A DNA stretch of 64,000 nt from Tepidicella xavieri (lineage in GTDB: Bacteria > Pseudomonadota > Gammaproteobacteria > Burkholderiales > Burkholderiaceae_C): assembly GCF_004363315.1 (NCBI RefSeq), contig NZ_SNYL01000007.1, forward strand, positions 87,054 to 151,053, given 5' to 3'. A program made the translations under genes and the position numbers. Below the pieces are notes generated by a model, which worked only from the letters and a program-made list of their open reading frames with translations, did no database searches and was not told the origin of the DNA. Positions within the stretch are counted from its first letter, which is position 1, and each line of letters starts with the position of its first letter. Below are positions 1 through 10,541 of this stretch, piece after piece.

Positions 1-917
1 AAAACGTTTCCAAAACCTACATCACGCCCCGCGGCGAATTTCAGGCCCTCAAGGGCGTGACCTTCGACATCGAGCCGGGCGAGTTCTTCGGGCTGCTGGG
101 TCCCAACGGGGCGGGCAAGACGACGCTCATCAGCATCCTGGCCGGCTTGGTGCGCGCCAGTGGCGGGCGTGTGTCGGTGCATGGCGCCGATGTGCAGGCC
201 GATTACGCCCAGGCCCGGCGGCGCCTGGGCGTGGTGCCCCAGGAACTGGTGTTCGACCCGTTCTTCACCGTGCGGGAGGCCCTGCGTTTCCAGTCAGGTT
301 ACTTCGGCATTCGCGACAACGGCGACTGGATCGACGAATTGCTCGACGGGTTGGGGCTGGCCGACAAGGCCGGCGCGAACATGCGCCAGCTCTCGGGCGG
401 GATGAAACGGCGCGTGCTGGTGGCGCAGGCGCTGGTGCACCGGCCACCGGTGATCGTGCTGGACGAGCCGACCGCCGGCGTGGACGTGGAACTGCGCCAG
501 ACGCTGTGGCAGTTCGTCTCCAAGCTCAACAAGCAGGGCAGCACGGTGCTGCTGACCACCCACTATCTGGAAGAAGCCGAAGCCCTGTGCGGGCGCATTG
601 CGATGCTCAAGCAAGGGCAGGTCATTGCCTTGGAAAAAACCTCCGAGCTTCTCAGGCGCGCCTCGGCCAAGGTGCTGCGCTTCAAGACCGACAACCCCTT
701 GCCCGAGGCGCTGGCCGCCCAGGCGCGGGTGACGGGCCGCTTCGTGCAGTTGCCGGTGCACGACGCCGCCGAGGTCGAGCGGCTGCTGGCGGCGGTGCGT
801 GAAGCCGGGCTGGTGGTAGAGGACATCGAGGTGAGCAAGGCCGATCTGGAAGATGTGTTCCTGGATCTGATGACCGGACAGGGCGCCACGCCGCCCGCCC
901 AGGAGGCGCTGGCATGA
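1..917 (+). CDS. ABC-2 type transporter ATP-binding protein (5' truncated)
   Basis: ATPase of a drug/lipid/polysaccharide-type ABC-2 exporter. The reading frame is open from base 3, so the true start lies outside the window; the first internal start is the GTG at 57. Visible motifs are Walker A GPNGAGKTT, the signature LSGGMKRR, Walker B VIVLDEPTAGVD and the H-loop TTHYLEEAE. The C-terminal ~80 residues form the usual regulatory tail of the CcmA/NodI-like branch. It overlaps the permease gene by the ATGA tetranucleotide, so the two are translationally coupled and form one transporter. The substrate cannot be read from sequence; a YadG-like assignment is the closest family-level guess. Confidence 0.9.
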   Translation, partial: NVSKTYITPRGEFQALKGVTFDIEPGEFFGLLGPNGAGKTTLISILAGLVRASGGRVSVHGADVQADYAQARRRLGVVPQELVFDPFFTVREALRFQSGYFGIRDNGDWIDELLDGLGLADKAGANMRQLSGGMKRRVLVAQALVHRPPVIVLDEPTAGVDVELRQTLWQFVSKLNKQGSTVLLTTHYLEEAEALCGRIAMLKQGQVIALEKTSELLRRASAKVLRFKTDNPLPEALAAQARVTGRFVQLPVHDAAEVERLLAAVREAGLVVEDIEVSKADLEDVFLDLMTGQGATPPAQEALA

Positions 918-1669
918 GCGGCTGGCAAACCCTGTTTTACAAAGAGGTGCTGCGCTTTTGGAAGGTGGGCTTCCAGACCGTGGCGGCACCGGTGATGACG
1001 GCCATTCTGTATCTGCTGATCTTCGGCCACGTGCTGGACGAGCATGTGCAGGTGTACGAAGGCGTGAGCTACACCGCCTTCCTGCTGCCCGGGCTGGTGA
1101 TGATGAGCGTGCTGCAAAATGCCTTCGCCAACAGTTCTTCCAGCCTCATCCAGAGCAAGGTCATGGGCAACCTGGTGTTCATCCTGCTCACGCCGCTGTC
1201 GCACCGGGCCTGGTTCGTGGCCTATGTGGGCTCTTCCATCGTGCGGGGGCTGGTCGTGGGCTTGGGTGTGCTGCTGGTCACCGTCTGGTTCACCGATTTG
1301 AGCTTCGTGGCGCCGTGGTGGATCGTGGTGTTTGCCGTGCTGGGTGCTGGCCTGCTGGGTGCCTTGGGTGTGATTGCCGGCCTGTGGGCCGAGAAGTTCG
1401 ACCAGATGGCGGCGTTTCAGAATTTCATCATCATGCCCGCCACCTTTCTGAGTGGCGTGTTCTACTCCATTCACTCCTTGCCTGGCTTCTGGCAGCAGGT
1501 CAGTCACCTCAACCCGTTTTTCTACATGATCGACGGTTTTCGCTACGGCTTTTTCGGGCAGGGCGACGTCTCTCCCTGGCTGAGCCTGGGCATCGTCGGC
1601 GCCGCTTTTGCGGCGGTGGGCGGGTTGGCCTTGCACCTGCTCAAGACGGGCTACAAAATCCGGCATTGA
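914..1669 (+). CDS. ABC-2 type transporter permease
   Basis: Membrane partner of the preceding ATPase. The 251-aa protein begins with a short cytoplasmic segment and has about six hydrophobic spans, the layout of the ABC-2 (YadH-like) permease family. The ATG overlaps the upstream TGA (ATGA), which fixes the start. The C-terminal half keeps the family pattern around GLWAEKFDQMAAFQNF followed by FLSGVFYS. With the ATPase it would form a dimeric exporter in the inner membrane. Placement before ibaG and murA is common in Burkholderiales and suggests an envelope role, but the cargo is unknown. Confidence 0.88.
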   Translation: MSGWQTLFYKEVLRFWKVGFQTVAAPVMTAILYLLIFGHVLDEHVQVYEGVSYTAFLLPGLVMMSVLQNAFANSSSSLIQSKVMGNLVFILLTPLSHRAWFVAYVGSSIVRGLVVGLGVLLVTVWFTDLSFVAPWWIVVFAVLGAGLLGALGVIAGLWAEKFDQMAAFQNFIIMPATFLSGVFYSIHSLPGFWQQVSHLNPFFYMIDGFRYGFFGQGDVSPWLSLGIVGAAFAAVGGLALHLLKTGYKIRH

Positions 1670-1681
1670 TCCCCCACTCCC

Positions 1682-1921
1682 ATGACGGCTGAAGAACTCC
1701 AATCCCTCATTGCCGCGGGCCTGCCCTGTGAGCACATCGAAGTCTCGGGCGATGGGCGCCACTGGTCGGCGCTGATCGTCTCGCCTGCCTTCGAAGGGCG
1801 GCGCGCCATCCAGCGCCATCAGATGGTGTATGCCACGCTGGGGCAACGCATCCACACCGACGAAGTGCACGCCTTGTCGATGAAAACCCTCACGCCCGCC
1901 GAATGGGCGGCCCAACGCTGA
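1682..1921 (+). CDS. ibaG: BolA/IbaG family protein
   Basis: Small 79-aa protein of the BolA superfamily. The pattern [30 protein letters not shown] followed by [16 protein letters not shown], given here only in part as the family core around residues 20-75, is that of IbaG-type proteins. These bind monothiol glutaredoxins through an Fe-S cluster with a conserved His. The gene sits 12 bp after the ABC permease and 7 bp before murA. The ibaG-murA pairing is widespread in proteobacteria. The role in iron-sulfur trafficking or acid stress is family knowledge, not something seen here. Confidence 0.88.
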   Translation: MTAEELQSLIAAGLPCEHIEVSGDGRHWSALIVSPAFEGRRAIQRHQMVYATLGQRIHTDEVHALSMKTLTPAEWAAQR

Positions 1922-1928
1922 ACGCGCC

Positions 1929-3203
1929 ATGGACCAACTGCGTATCCGCGGCGGAAGCCGCCTCCACGGTGAGATCACCGTCTCTGGCGCCAAGAACGCC
2001 GCCTTGCCCGAGCTGTGCGCCGCGCTGCTGACCGACCAGCCGGTGATGCTGCGCAACGTGCCACGCCTGCGTGACGTGGCCACCATGCGCAAGCTGCTCG
2101 AAAACATGGGCGTGCAAACCCAGGCCCACGGCGAGCGTGGTGGCTTGACCCTGCACGCCGCCGGGCCCATCGAGCCATTGGCACCCTACGACCTGGTCAA
2201 GACCATGCGCGCTTCGGTGCTGGTGCTCGGGCCGCTGTTGGCCCGTTTCGGGCAGGCCAAGGTGTCGCTGCCCGGTGGCTGCGCGATCGGTTCGCGCCCG
2301 GTGGACCAGCACATCAAGGGCTTGCAGGCCATGGGGGCCGACATCGTGGTCGAGCACGGCTACATGGTGGCTCGGTTGCCGCAGGGGCAGCGGCGGCTCA
2401 AAGGCGCGCGCATCACCACCGACATGATCACCGTCACCGGCACCGAAAACCTGCTGATGGCGGCCACCTTGGCCGAGGGCGAAACCATTCTGGAAAACGC
2501 CGCCCAAGAGCCGGAGGTGACCGATCTGGCGGAAATGCTCATCAAGATGGGCGCGAACATCGAAGGCCACGGCAGCAGCCGCATTCGCATCCAAGGGGTG
2601 GAGCGGCTCGATGGCTGCGACCATGCCGTGGTGTCCGATCGGATCGAGGCCGGCACCTTCCTGTGCGCCGTCGCGGCCACGGGCGGCGAGGCCGTGTTGC
2701 GCCACGCCCGTGGCGATCACCTGGATGCGGTCATCGACAAGCTGCGTGACGCTGGCGTGGCGGTCGAGGTCCGGGGCGATGCGGTCCGTGTGGCCTCGCC
2801 TGGGGCGGCCCAGCTCAAGGCGCAGAGTTTTCGCACCACCGAATACCCGGGCTTCCCGACCGACATGCAGGCGCAGTTCATGGCCTTGAACTGCGTGGCG
2901 CAAGGGGCCAGCAGCGTGACCGAGACCATCTTCGAAAACCGCTTCATGCACGTGCAAGAGTTGCAGCGGCTGGGGGCCAAAATCCACATCGATGGCCGAG
3001 TGGCGCTGGTCGAAGGGGTGCCGCGGCTGTCGGGGGCGACCGTCATGGCCACCGATCTCCGGGCTTCGGCCAGCTTGGTGATTGCCGGCCTGGTGGCTGA
3101 GGGCGAGACCGTGGTGGACCGGATCTACCACCTCGACCGTGGTTACGACCAGATGGAAGTGAAGCTGCGCGCCCTGGGCGCGGACATTGAAAGGCTGTCA
3201 TGA
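1929..3203 (+). CDS. murA: UDP-N-acetylglucosamine 1-carboxyvinyltransferase
   Basis: First committed enzyme of peptidoglycan synthesis: transfers enolpyruvate from phosphoenolpyruvate to UDP-GlcNAc in the cytoplasm. The 424-aa length is normal. The N-terminal [17 protein letters not shown] motif and the catalytic-loop cysteine Cys118 in [11 protein letters not shown] (the fosfomycin-alkylated residue of the family) are intact, so the enzyme should be active and fosfomycin-sensitive at this residue. The stop codon overlaps the start of hisG (ATG at 3200), which ties a cell-wall gene to the histidine operon. Confidence 0.97.
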   Translation: MDQLRIRGGSRLHGEITVSGAKNAALPELCAALLTDQPVMLRNVPRLRDVATMRKLLENMGVQTQAHGERGGLTLHAAGPIEPLAPYDLVKTMRASVLVLGPLLARFGQAKVSLPGGCAIGSRPVDQHIKGLQAMGADIVVEHGYMVARLPQGQRRLKGARITTDMITVTGTENLLMAATLAEGETILENAAQEPEVTDLAEMLIKMGANIEGHGSSRIRIQGVERLDGCDHAVVSDRIEAGTFLCAVAATGGEAVLRHARGDHLDAVIDKLRDAGVAVEVRGDAVRVASPGAAQLKAQSFRTTEYPGFPTDMQAQFMALNCVAQGASSVTETIFENRFMHVQELQRLGAKIHIDGRVALVEGVPRLSGATVMATDLRASASLVIAGLVAEGETVVDRIYHLDRGYDQMEVKLRALGADIERLS

Positions 3204-3898
3204 GCGCCAGCCCTCAGCCCCAGGCCCTGACCCTGGCCTTGTCCAAAGGCCGCATCTTCGAGGAAACCCTGCCCCTGCTGGCGGCCGCTGGCATCGAGGT
3301 GCTGGAAGATCCGGAAAAATCCCGCAAGCTCATTCTGCCCACCAACCGGCCCGACGTGCGCGTGGTGCTGGTGCGCGCCTCCGACGTGCCCACCTACGTG
3401 CAGTACGGCGGCGCCGATCTGGGCGTGTGCGGCAAAGACACCCTGCTGGAGCACGAAGCCGAGTGGGGCGGGGCCGGCAACGTCGGGCTGTACCAGCCGC
3501 TGGACTTGGGTATCGCCAAATGCCGCATGAGCGTGGCCGTGCGTGCCGACTTCGACTACGCCCACGCCGTGCGTCAGGGCGCGCGCCTGAAAGTGGCCAC
3601 CAAGTACGTGGCCATTGCGCGGGAGTTTTTTGCCAGCAAAGGCGTGCATGTGGACCTGATCAAGCTCTACGGCAGCATGGAGTTGGCCCCGCTCACCGGC
3701 TTGGCCGATGCCATCGTGGACCTGGTGTCCACCGGCAACACCCTCAAGGCCAACCACCTGGTCGAAGTCGAGCGCATCATGGACATTTCGTCTCGCCTGG
3801 TCGTCAACCAGAGCGCCCTCAAAGTCAAGCGCGAGGCCCTGCGCCCCATTTTGGATGCCTTTGCCCGCGCCAGCCAGCCACAAGGAGCCAGCGCATGA
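3200..3898 (+). CDS. hisG: ATP phosphoribosyltransferase, short form
   Basis: First step of histidine synthesis: condenses ATP and PRPP to phosphoribosyl-ATP. At 232 aa it is the short HisG (HisG_S), which lacks the C-terminal regulatory domain and needs HisZ as partner. No hisZ is seen in this window, so it should lie elsewhere in the genome. Motifs include [16 protein letters not shown] at the N terminus and the PRPP-binding [13 protein letters not shown]. The ATG overlaps the murA stop and the hisG stop overlaps the hisD start, giving a tightly coupled operon. Confidence 0.97.
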   Translation: MSASPQPQALTLALSKGRIFEETLPLLAAAGIEVLEDPEKSRKLILPTNRPDVRVVLVRASDVPTYVQYGGADLGVCGKDTLLEHEAEWGGAGNVGLYQPLDLGIAKCRMSVAVRADFDYAHAVRQGARLKVATKYVAIAREFFASKGVHVDLIKLYGSMELAPLTGLADAIVDLVSTGNTLKANHLVEVERIMDISSRLVVNQSALKVKREALRPILDAFARASQPQGASA

Positions 3899-5223
3899 GC
3901 CTTTCCGTTGCGTCCGCGCGGCCGCTGCGCTTGAGCACGGCCGAGGCCGACTTCGAAACCCGCTTTGCCCAGCGCCTGCATTGGTCGGCCGAGACGGATG
4001 CCGCCATCGAGCAGCGGGTGGCCGACATCCTGGCCGATGTGAAAGCCCGCGGCGATGCGGCCGTGCTGGCGTACACCCAACGCTTCGATGGCCTGAGCGC
4101 CGCCAGCCTGACCGAACTGGAGCTGACCCAGGCCGAACTGAAAGCCGCGTTCGACGGCCTGCCTCCCGCGCAGCGCGATGCTTTGCAACAGGCGGCCGAC
4201 CGGATACGCCGCTACCACGAGGCACAAAAAAAGGCCAGCGGCGAAAGCTGGACCTACCGCGACGAGGACGGCACCCTGCTGGGCCAGAAAGTCACCCCGC
4301 TGGACCGCGTGGGCATCTACGTGCCCGGTGGCAAGGCGGCCTACCCCAGCAGCGTGCTGATGAACGCCATCCCGGCCCACGTGGCCGGGGTCGGTGAGAT
4401 CGTCATGGTCGTGCCCACCCCGCGCGGCGAGAAAAACCCCCTGGTGCTGGCCGCTGCCTACGTCGCTGGCGTCAGCCGTGCCTTCACCATTGGCGGGGCG
4501 CAGGCCGTGGCGGCGCTGGCCTACGGCACCCAGACCGTGCCCAAGGTGGATAAGATCACCGGCCCCGGCAACGCCTATGTCGCCAGCGCCAAGCGGCGGG
4601 TTTTCGGGCAGGTGGGCATCGACATGATTGCCGGCCCCAGTGAAATCCTGGTGCTGGCCGACGGCTCCACCCCGCCCGACTGGGTGGCCATGGACCTGTT
4701 TTCCCAAGCCGAGCACGACGAGCTGGCGCAGAGCATCCTGCTGTGCCCGGAGGCGGCCTACCTCGACGAGGTGCAGGCCGCCATCGACCGCTTGTTGCCC
4801 ACCATGCCGCGCGCCGAGATCATTGCCAAGAGCTTGAACGGCCGGGGAGCGCTCATCCTCACCCGCAGCATGGAAGAAGCCTGCGACATCAGCAATCGTA
4901 TCGCGCCCGAGCACCTGGAGGTGTCCAGCCGCGAGCCGCACCGTTGGGAGCCGCTGCTCAAGCACGCGGGCGCCATTTTCCTGGGGGCCTACACCAGCGA
5001 AAGTCTGGGTGACTACTGCGCCGGCCCCAACCATGTGCTGCCCACCAGCGGCACCGCCCGGTTTTCCAGCCCCCTGGGGGTGTACGACTTCCAAAAGCGC
5101 AGCAGCCTGATCGAAGTCAGTCCCGCGGGGGCACGGCGGCTGGGGCAAATCGCCTCGGTGCTGGCCCACGGGGAGGGCTTGCAGGCCCATGCCCGGGCCG
5201 CTGAAATGAGGGGCGACGCATGA
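3895..5223 (+). CDS. hisD: Histidinol dehydrogenase
   Basis: NAD- and zinc-dependent enzyme oxidising L-histidinol to L-histidine in the last two steps of the pathway. The start is the ATG at 3895 overlapping the hisG stop; an open frame extends further upstream but the sequence there is not HisD-like. The 442-aa product has the family signature [15 protein letters not shown], the upstream [15 protein letters not shown], and [11 protein letters not shown] with a conserved zinc/active-site histidine, followed by IAPEHLEV. Length is typical. The stop overlaps the hisC start at 5220. Confidence 0.97.
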   Translation: MSLSVASARPLRLSTAEADFETRFAQRLHWSAETDAAIEQRVADILADVKARGDAAVLAYTQRFDGLSAASLTELELTQAELKAAFDGLPPAQRDALQQAADRIRRYHEAQKKASGESWTYRDEDGTLLGQKVTPLDRVGIYVPGGKAAYPSSVLMNAIPAHVAGVGEIVMVVPTPRGEKNPLVLAAAYVAGVSRAFTIGGAQAVAALAYGTQTVPKVDKITGPGNAYVASAKRRVFGQVGIDMIAGPSEILVLADGSTPPDWVAMDLFSQAEHDELAQSILLCPEAAYLDEVQAAIDRLLPTMPRAEIIAKSLNGRGALILTRSMEEACDISNRIAPEHLEVSSREPHRWEPLLKHAGAIFLGAYTSESLGDYCAGPNHVLPTSGTARFSSPLGVYDFQKRSSLIEVSPAGARRLGQIASVLAHGEGLQAHARAAEMRGDA

Positions 5224-6332
5224 CCGGCTGGATGACTCCTGCTCTGGCCGATGTGCTGGCCCACCGCATCCGCCACGACGTCCAGGGCATGCACGCCTAC
5301 GCGGTGCAGGATGCCGCCGGCATGATCAAGCTCGACGCGATGGAAAACCCTTACACCCTGCCCCCGGGCTTGCAGGTCGCCTTGGGTGAGCGGCTGGGCA
5401 GGGTGGCCATCAACCGCTACCCCGGCCCTCGGGTGGACGACTTGCGCCAGGCCCTGGCCCACCACGTCGATTTGCCGCCCGGCTGCGCCCTGATGCTGGG
5501 CAACGGCTCCGACGAGCTCATTTCGCTGTTGGCCATGGCTTGCGACGTGCCCGGCGCGTCCATCCTGGCGCCAGTGCCCGGCTTCGTGATGTATGCCATG
5601 AGCGCCCAGTTGCAGGGGCTGGCGTTTCACGGCGTGCCGTTGACGGCCGATTTCCAGTTGGACGAGCCGGCCATGCTCGCCGCGCTCCAGCTCCACCGCC
5701 CGGCCATCACCTACCTGGCCTACCCCAACAACCCGACCGCGAATTTGTGGGACGCCGCCGTCGTGCGCCGCCTGATCGCGGCGGCCGCCGAGGTGGGGGG
5801 GCTGGTGGTCATCGACGAAGCCTATCAACCGTTTGCCAGCCGCACGTGGCTCGACGAGATGCGTGCCGAGCCCCAGGCCCATGCCCACGTCCTGCTCATG
5901 CGCACCCTTTCCAAATTCGGCTTGGCCGGGGTGCGAATCGGCTACCTGATCGGTGCCCAGGCGCTGGTGCATGAGATCGACAAGGTGCGGCCACCCTACA
6001 ACGTCAGCGCCCTCAACGCCGAATGCGCCCTGTTCGCGCTGGAGCATGCCGATGTGTTCGCCGCGCAGGCGGCCGACATCCGGGCCGAGCGCGACCGGCT
6101 CATCGCCGCGCTCGCCGAGTTGCCCGGGGTGCAGCCTTTTCCCAGCGAGGCCAACATGGTGCTGGTACGCGTGCCCGATGCCGACCGCCTCTTTGCCGCC
6201 CTGAAAGCGGCTGGCGTGCTGGTCAAGAATGTTTCTAAAATGCACCCATTGCTGGCGCGCTGTTTGCGCCTGACGGTGGGTACGCCCGCCGAAAACGCGC
6301 AGATGCTGCACGCCCTGCGCCAAGCCCTGTAA
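5220..6332 (+). CDS. hisC: Histidinol-phosphate aminotransferase
   Basis: PLP-dependent class I/II aminotransferase converting imidazole-acetol phosphate to histidinol phosphate. The 370-aa protein carries LGNGSDELI, the NNPTANLW substrate/PLP motif, [11 protein letters not shown] with the pyridine-nitrogen aspartate, and the Schiff-base lysine in [16 protein letters not shown]. The ATG overlaps the hisD stop. Many beta-proteobacteria carry a second hisC near trpB or pheA; the copy inside the his operon is assigned to histidine synthesis. Confidence 0.96.
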   Translation: MTGWMTPALADVLAHRIRHDVQGMHAYAVQDAAGMIKLDAMENPYTLPPGLQVALGERLGRVAINRYPGPRVDDLRQALAHHVDLPPGCALMLGNGSDELISLLAMACDVPGASILAPVPGFVMYAMSAQLQGLAFHGVPLTADFQLDEPAMLAALQLHRPAITYLAYPNNPTANLWDAAVVRRLIAAAAEVGGLVVIDEAYQPFASRTWLDEMRAEPQAHAHVLLMRTLSKFGLAGVRIGYLIGAQALVHEIDKVRPPYNVSALNAECALFALEHADVFAAQAADIRAERDRLIAALAELPGVQPFPSEANMVLVRVPDADRLFAALKAAGVLVKNVSKMHPLLARCLRLTVGTPAENAQMLHALRQAL

Positions 6333-6336
6333 CGCC

Positions 6337-6963
6337 GTGACTTCATCATTGCCCGCCACCTTGCCGCATGCCGCGCCGCGCCGCGCCGACGTGCAGCGCC
6401 GCACCGCCGAGACACAGATCCGCGTGGCCCTCAACCTCGACGGCACCGGCCAATCGCGTCTGCACACCGGCATCGGTTTCCTCGACCACATGCTCGACCA
6501 GATCGCTCGGCATGGGCTCATCGACCTGGAGGTGCACTGCGATGGCGACCTGCACATCGACGGTCACCACACCGTGGAGGACATCGGCATCACCCTCGGC
6601 CAGGCGTTGGCGCAGGCCGTGGGCGACAAGCGCGGCATCCGTCGCTACGGCCACGCGTATGTGCCCCTGGACGAGGCGCTCAGCCGCGTGGTGGTGGATT
6701 TTTCCGGACGTCCGGGCCTGCACATGGAGGTGCGCTTCACCGCCGCCATGATCGGGCAACTCGACACCCAGCTGGTCTACGAGTTCTTCCAGGGCCTCGT
6801 CAACCATGCCGGGGTGACGCTGCACATCGACAACCTCAAGGGCGTCAACGCACACCACCAGTGCGAGACGATCTTCAAGGCCTTTGCCCGCGCCCTGCGC
6901 TCCGCGCTCGAATGCGATCCGCGCCTGGGTGATGTGGTCCCTTCCACCAAAGGTTCCCTGTGA
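6337..6963 (+). CDS. hisB: Imidazoleglycerol-phosphate dehydratase
   Basis: Manganese-dependent dehydratase acting on imidazole glycerol phosphate. The 208-aa protein is the monofunctional form, with no N-terminal histidinol-phosphatase domain of the enterobacterial HisB, so histidinol phosphatase must be encoded elsewhere. Metal-binding motifs [22 protein letters not shown] and NAHHQCE are all intact. The start chosen is GTG at 6337, four bases after the hisC stop; the stretch before [16 protein letters not shown] is poorly conserved and the exact start is uncertain. Confidence 0.96.
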   Translation: MTSSLPATLPHAAPRRADVQRRTAETQIRVALNLDGTGQSRLHTGIGFLDHMLDQIARHGLIDLEVHCDGDLHIDGHHTVEDIGITLGQALAQAVGDKRGIRRYGHAYVPLDEALSRVVVDFSGRPGLHMEVRFTAAMIGQLDTQLVYEFFQGLVNHAGVTLHIDNLKGVNAHHQCETIFKAFARALRSALECDPRLGDVVPSTKGSL

Positions 6964-7003
6964 TGCCTTTCGCCGTGTTCATGCGCCTGAACCGCTTCCA
7001 ACG

Positions 7004-7669
7004 ATGAACCGACAGACCGTGGCCGTGGTCGATTACGGCATGGGCAATTTGCGCTCCGTGGCGCAGGCCGTCATCCACGCGGCGACCGCCGTGGATCATG
7101 TGGACGTGGTCGTCACGTCCAGTCCACAAGTGGTGCGCGATGCCCACCGGGTGGTCTTGCCCGGGCAAGGGGCCATGCCAGACTGCATGGCCGAGCTGGC
7201 CCGCAGCGGCCTGCAAGAGGCCGTGCTCGATGCCGCGGCCCGCAAACCGCTGTTCGGGGTGTGCGTGGGCATGCAGATGCTACTGGAGCACAGCGAGGAG
7301 GGCGACACCCCCGGGCTGGGGCTGATTCCGGGCGAAGTGGTGCGCTTTCGCCTGGAGGGGCGGACCCAACCCGACGGCAGCCGCTACAAAGTGCCCCAGA
7401 TGGGTTGGAACCGGGTCTTCCACGATCTGGGCCGCGGCCCCGCCCATCCCATGTGGCAGGGCATTGCCGATGGCAGCTATTTCTATTTCGTCCACAGTTT
7501 CTACGCCCGCCCGGCCCAGGCGGCGCACAGCGTGGGCGAGACGGAATACGGCATCCGCTTTGCGTGCGCCGTGGCCCGCGACAACCTGTTTGCCACCCAG
7601 TTCCATCCCGAAAAAAGCGCCGACCAGGGGTTGGCGCTGTATCGCAACTTCCTGCACTGGAACCCCTGA
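7004..7669 (+). CDS. hisH: Imidazole glycerol phosphate synthase, glutaminase subunit
   Basis: Class I glutamine amidotransferase that hydrolyses glutamine and channels ammonia to HisF. The start is the ATG at 7004 ([19 protein letters not shown]); the frame is open further upstream but overlaps hisB without conserved sequence. The nucleophile Cys87 lies in FGVCVGMQ, and the partner residues are in TQFHPEKS near the C terminus, so the catalytic triad is complete. Residue spacing and 221-aa length are normal. It is followed after 33 bp by hisA. Confidence 0.97.
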   Translation: MNRQTVAVVDYGMGNLRSVAQAVIHAATAVDHVDVVVTSSPQVVRDAHRVVLPGQGAMPDCMAELARSGLQEAVLDAAARKPLFGVCVGMQMLLEHSEEGDTPGLGLIPGEVVRFRLEGRTQPDGSRYKVPQMGWNRVFHDLGRGPAHPMWQGIADGSYFYFVHSFYARPAQAAHSVGETEYGIRFACAVARDNLFATQFHPEKSADQGLALYRNFLHWNP

Positions 7670-7702
7670 CCTTTTGTTTCTTCGCCCAAGACGACGACCG
7701 CC

Positions 7703-8443
7703 ATGCTGCTGATTCCCGCCATCGACCTCAAAGACGGCCAATGCGTGCGCCTCAAACAAGGCGACATGGACCAATCCACCGTGTTCGGCGATGACCCGGC
7801 CGCCATGGCGCGCAACTGGGTCAGCAAAGGCGCGCGGCGTGTCCATCTGGTGGATCTCAACGGGGCGTTTGCCGGCAAGCCCAAAAACGAATCGGCCATC
7901 CGCGCCATCCTCAAAGAAGTCGGCGACGAAGTGGACGTGCAGCTGGGCGGCGGCATCCGCGACCTCGATACCATCGAGCGCTACCTGGACGCGGGCTTGC
8001 GCTACGTCATCATCGGCACCGCCGCGGTGAAGAATCCGGGTTTTTTGCAGGATGCCTGTACCGCGTTTCCGGGACACATCATCGTGGGGCTGGATGCCAA
8101 GGACGGCAAGGTGGCCACCGACGGCTGGAGCAAGCTCACGGGCCATGAAGTGGTGGACCTGGGCAAGAAGTTCGAGGACTACGGCGTGGAATCCATCGTC
8201 TACACCGACATTGGCCGTGACGGCATGCTCAGCGGCATCAACATCGAAGCCACCGTCAAATTGGCCCAGGCGTTGACCATCCCTGTCATTGCCTCCGGTG
8301 GATTGTCCAACCTGGAAGACATCCGCCAGCTCTGCGCGGTGGAGGACGAAGGCGTCGAAGGCGTCATCTGCGGTCGTGCCATCTACAGCGGCGAACTCGA
8401 CTTCGAGGCCGCGCAGCGCCTGGCCGACGAACTCAACGGATAA
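7703..8443 (+). CDS. hisA: Phosphoribosylformimino-AICAR-P isomerase
   Basis: (beta/alpha)8-barrel isomerase catalysing the Amadori rearrangement of ProFAR to PRFAR. The 246-aa sequence shows the N-terminal catalytic aspartate in [14 protein letters not shown], phosphate-binding VQLGGGIRD and the second half-barrel aspartate in [12 protein letters not shown], followed by VIASGGLSN. It is the usual length and sits between hisH and hisF, the conserved order in beta-proteobacteria. Confidence 0.97.
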   Translation: MLLIPAIDLKDGQCVRLKQGDMDQSTVFGDDPAAMARNWVSKGARRVHLVDLNGAFAGKPKNESAIRAILKEVGDEVDVQLGGGIRDLDTIERYLDAGLRYVIIGTAAVKNPGFLQDACTAFPGHIIVGLDAKDGKVATDGWSKLTGHEVVDLGKKFEDYGVESIVYTDIGRDGMLSGINIEATVKLAQALTIPVIASGGLSNLEDIRQLCAVEDEGVEGVICGRAIYSGELDFEAAQRLADELNG

Positions 8444-8460
8444 CCTCCCGTCGCTTGCCC

Positions 8461-9261
8461 ATGCTGGCCAAACGCATCATCCCCTGCCTGGACGTGACCG
8501 GTGGCCGTGTGGTCAAAGGGGTCAATTTCGTCGAACTGCGCGACGCCGGCGACCCGGTCGAGATCGCGGCACGCTACAACGAGCAAGGTGCCGACGAGCT
8601 GACCTTCCTCGACATCACCGCCACCAGCGATGGGCGAGACCTGATCCTGCCGATCATCGAAGCCGTGGCCAGCCAGGTGTTCATTCCCCTGACCGTGGGG
8701 GGTGGCGTGCGCACGGTCGAGGACGTGCGCCGGCTGCTCAACGCCGGTGCCGACAAGGTCAGCTTCAACTCCGCGGCCATCGCCAACCCGCAGGTCATCC
8801 GCGATGCCTCGGCCAAGTACGGCTCGCAATGCATCGTGGTGGCCATCGACGCCAAGCGCCGCGCGCCCGAGGACGAGCAACGTCCGGCGGCCGACGGGCG
8901 CCCCGTGGGGCCGGGCTGGGACGTGTACAGCCATGGCGGGCGCAAAAATGTCGGGCTCGACGCCGTGGCCTGGGCCCGGCAGATGGCCGAGCATGGGGCG
9001 GGAGAAATCCTGCTGACCAGCATGGACCGAGACGGCACCAAAAGCGGCTTCGACCTGGCGCTGACCCGCGCGGTGAGTGAGGCCATCGACATCCCGGTGA
9101 TTGCTTCTGGCGGCGTGGGGAGTCTGGACCACCTGGCCGATGGGGTGCAGCAGGGCGGCGCCGATGCGGTGCTGGCGGCAAGTATCTTCCACTATGGCGA
9201 ATACACCATTGCCCAGGCCAAGCGACGCATGGCCGAGCGTGGCATCGCGGTCCGGCTTTGA
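8461..9261 (+). CDS. hisF: Imidazole glycerol phosphate synthase, cyclase subunit
   Basis: Cyclase half of the HisH-HisF complex, closing the imidazole ring and releasing AICAR. The ATG at 8461 gives [20 protein letters not shown]; a TTG six bases earlier is less likely. Catalytic aspartates are in [10 protein letters not shown] and [14 protein letters not shown], and phosphate-binding glycines in [11 protein letters not shown] and [10 protein letters not shown]. The 266-aa length is slightly above the 253-258 aa often seen because of a short insertion near [16 protein letters not shown], which is common in this bacterial group. Confidence 0.97.
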   Translation: MLAKRIIPCLDVTGGRVVKGVNFVELRDAGDPVEIAARYNEQGADELTFLDITATSDGRDLILPIIEAVASQVFIPLTVGGGVRTVEDVRRLLNAGADKVSFNSAAIANPQVIRDASAKYGSQCIVVAIDAKRRAPEDEQRPAADGRPVGPGWDVYSHGGRKNVGLDAVAWARQMAEHGAGEILLTSMDRDGTKSGFDLALTRAVSEAIDIPVIASGGVGSLDHLADGVQQGGADAVLAASIFHYGEYTIAQAKRRMAERGIAVRL

Positions 9262-9274
9262 AGGAGGGCGACGC

Positions 9275-9682
9275 ATGGATTGGCTGGATCAGGTGAAATG
9301 GGACCCGCAGGGGTTGGTGCCTGTGATCGCGCAAGAGCAGGCCACGGGTGACGTGTTGATGTTCGCCTGGATGAACCGCGAGGCATTGCAACAAACCGCC
9401 GAGCAGGGGCGGGCGGTGTATTACAGCCGTTCGCGTGGCAAACTCTGGTACAAAGGCGAGGAATCCGGCCATGTCCAGGTGGTGCACGAGATCCGGCTCG
9501 ACTGTGACCAGGACGTGGTCCTGCTCAAAGTCACCCAACTTGGGCACCAGCCGGGCATTGCCTGCCACACCGGGCGGCACAGCTGCTTTTTCCAGCGGTA
9601 TGTGCCAGACGGGGGTGGGCGCTGGGAGACGGTCGAGCCCGTGATCAAGGCCCCGGAGGCCATTTACCGCAAGGAGGGGTGA
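9275..9682 (+). CDS. hisI: Phosphoribosyl-AMP cyclohydrolase
   Basis: Zinc-dependent enzyme opening the purine ring of PR-AMP. The start is the ATG at 9275 after an AAGGAGGGCG ribosome-binding site. The 135-aa product is the stand-alone cyclohydrolase, not fused to HisE. Zinc/magnesium motifs [12 protein letters not shown] and [11 protein letters not shown] are intact, with [19 protein letters not shown] covering the substrate loop. The partner activity HisE is encoded separately ~450 bp downstream, with one unrelated gene in between. Confidence 0.97.
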   Translation: MDWLDQVKWDPQGLVPVIAQEQATGDVLMFAWMNREALQQTAEQGRAVYYSRSRGKLWYKGEESGHVQVVHEIRLDCDQDVVLLKVTQLGHQPGIACHTGRHSCFFQRYVPDGGGRWETVEPVIKAPEAIYRKEG

Positions 9683-9686
9683 GGTG

Positions 9687-10127
9687 ATGAAACGCTGGAT
9701 CTGTCTGCTGGGCGTCGCCCTGGCGTTGTCGGCCCATGCCCAGGACCCCAAAGCCGCGGTCAATGTGTACGCCCAGTGCGAGAACGATTCCGTGGGTACC
9801 CGGATTGCCTACTTCGTCAAGGAGTCCATACGCAAATCCTCTGCCTACCGGATCGAGGAGGAATACCCCAAAGCCGGCTACCAAATCAGTATTGTCTGTC
9901 TCAGACCCGGGGCCAACGATGCGGGCGTGCTCTCCATCTTCTCTTACAGCTACGTGGCGCTGAATTTCCGTCCCAAGGGGTACTATGACTACCACATCAC
10001 CCATGGTGTCTACCGCTGTGGTTCAAACCGGGTGGAAGGCTGCGCGCAGGACATCGTGGCCAGCTTCGACAAGGACGTCGGTGAGATGAGGGCCCGCATC
10101 TCGCGGGGCGAATTCGACCCATTTTGA
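9687..10127 (+). CDS. Hypothetical secreted protein between hisI and hisE
   Basis: Not recognised. The 146-aa product starts at ATG 9687, four bases after the hisI stop, with a clear Sec signal peptide MKRWICLLGVALALSAHAQ cut after AHA. The mature ~127-aa part has four cysteines (QCEND, IVCLRPG, YRCGSN, EGCAQ), an even number compatible with two periplasmic disulfides, and is rich in aromatic residues around SYSYVALNFRPKGYYDYH. There is no membrane span after the signal. It is co-directional and nearly contiguous with hisI and hisE, so it is probably transcribed with the his operon, but nothing in it suggests a metabolic role. Confidence 0.75.
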   Translation: MKRWICLLGVALALSAHAQDPKAAVNVYAQCENDSVGTRIAYFVKESIRKSSAYRIEEEYPKAGYQISIVCLRPGANDAGVLSIFSYSYVALNFRPKGYYDYHITHGVYRCGSNRVEGCAQDIVASFDKDVGEMRARISRGEFDPF

Positions 10128-10133
10128 ACCACC

Positions 10134-10523
10134 ATGACCACGGATGTATTGGGCCGACTGGCCGAAGTGATCGAAACGCGCAAGCCCGACCGGGGCGGCG
10201 ACCCCGAAACCAGCTACGTGGCGCGCTTGCTGCACAAAGGGCCCGACGCTTTTCTCAAAAAGATCACCGAGGAGGCGGGCGAGGTCGTCATGGCGGCCAA
10301 GGATTTGCAGCACGGCAGCGGCACCGCCCAGGCGCTGGTGGGCGAAGTGGCCGATCTGTGGTTTCACAGCATGATCGCGCTGTCCCACTTCGGGCTGCGC
10401 CCGGCGGATGTCGTGGCCGAACTCGCCCGCCGTGAAGGCATCGGCGGGCTGGAAGAAAAAGCCTTGCGCAAGGCGCGAGAGCGTGAGGCGCAGGAGGCCG
10501 CACGTGCCGCAACCACCCGCTAA
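10134..10523 (+). CDS. hisE: Phosphoribosyl-ATP pyrophosphatase
   Basis: Second step of histidine synthesis: hydrolyses PR-ATP to PR-AMP and pyrophosphate. The 129-aa MazG-like all-alpha protein carries [16 protein letters not shown] (metal-binding glutamates) and [20 protein letters not shown]. It starts six bases after the preceding gene and is the last his gene of the run. The C terminus is charged and alanine-rich and probably disordered. Confidence 0.96.
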   Translation: MTTDVLGRLAEVIETRKPDRGGDPETSYVARLLHKGPDAFLKKITEEAGEVVMAAKDLQHGSGTAQALVGEVADLWFHSMIALSHFGLRPADVVAELARREGIGGLEEKALRKAREREAQEAARAATTR

Positions 10524-10541
10524 AACCGTACAAGGACTGAC

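Noticed and set aside
563..2170. Long minus-strand open frame across the ABC permease and murA start
   Set aside because: Antisense shadow of well-supported genes; no protein-family character, rich in residues expected from the complement of high-GC codons.
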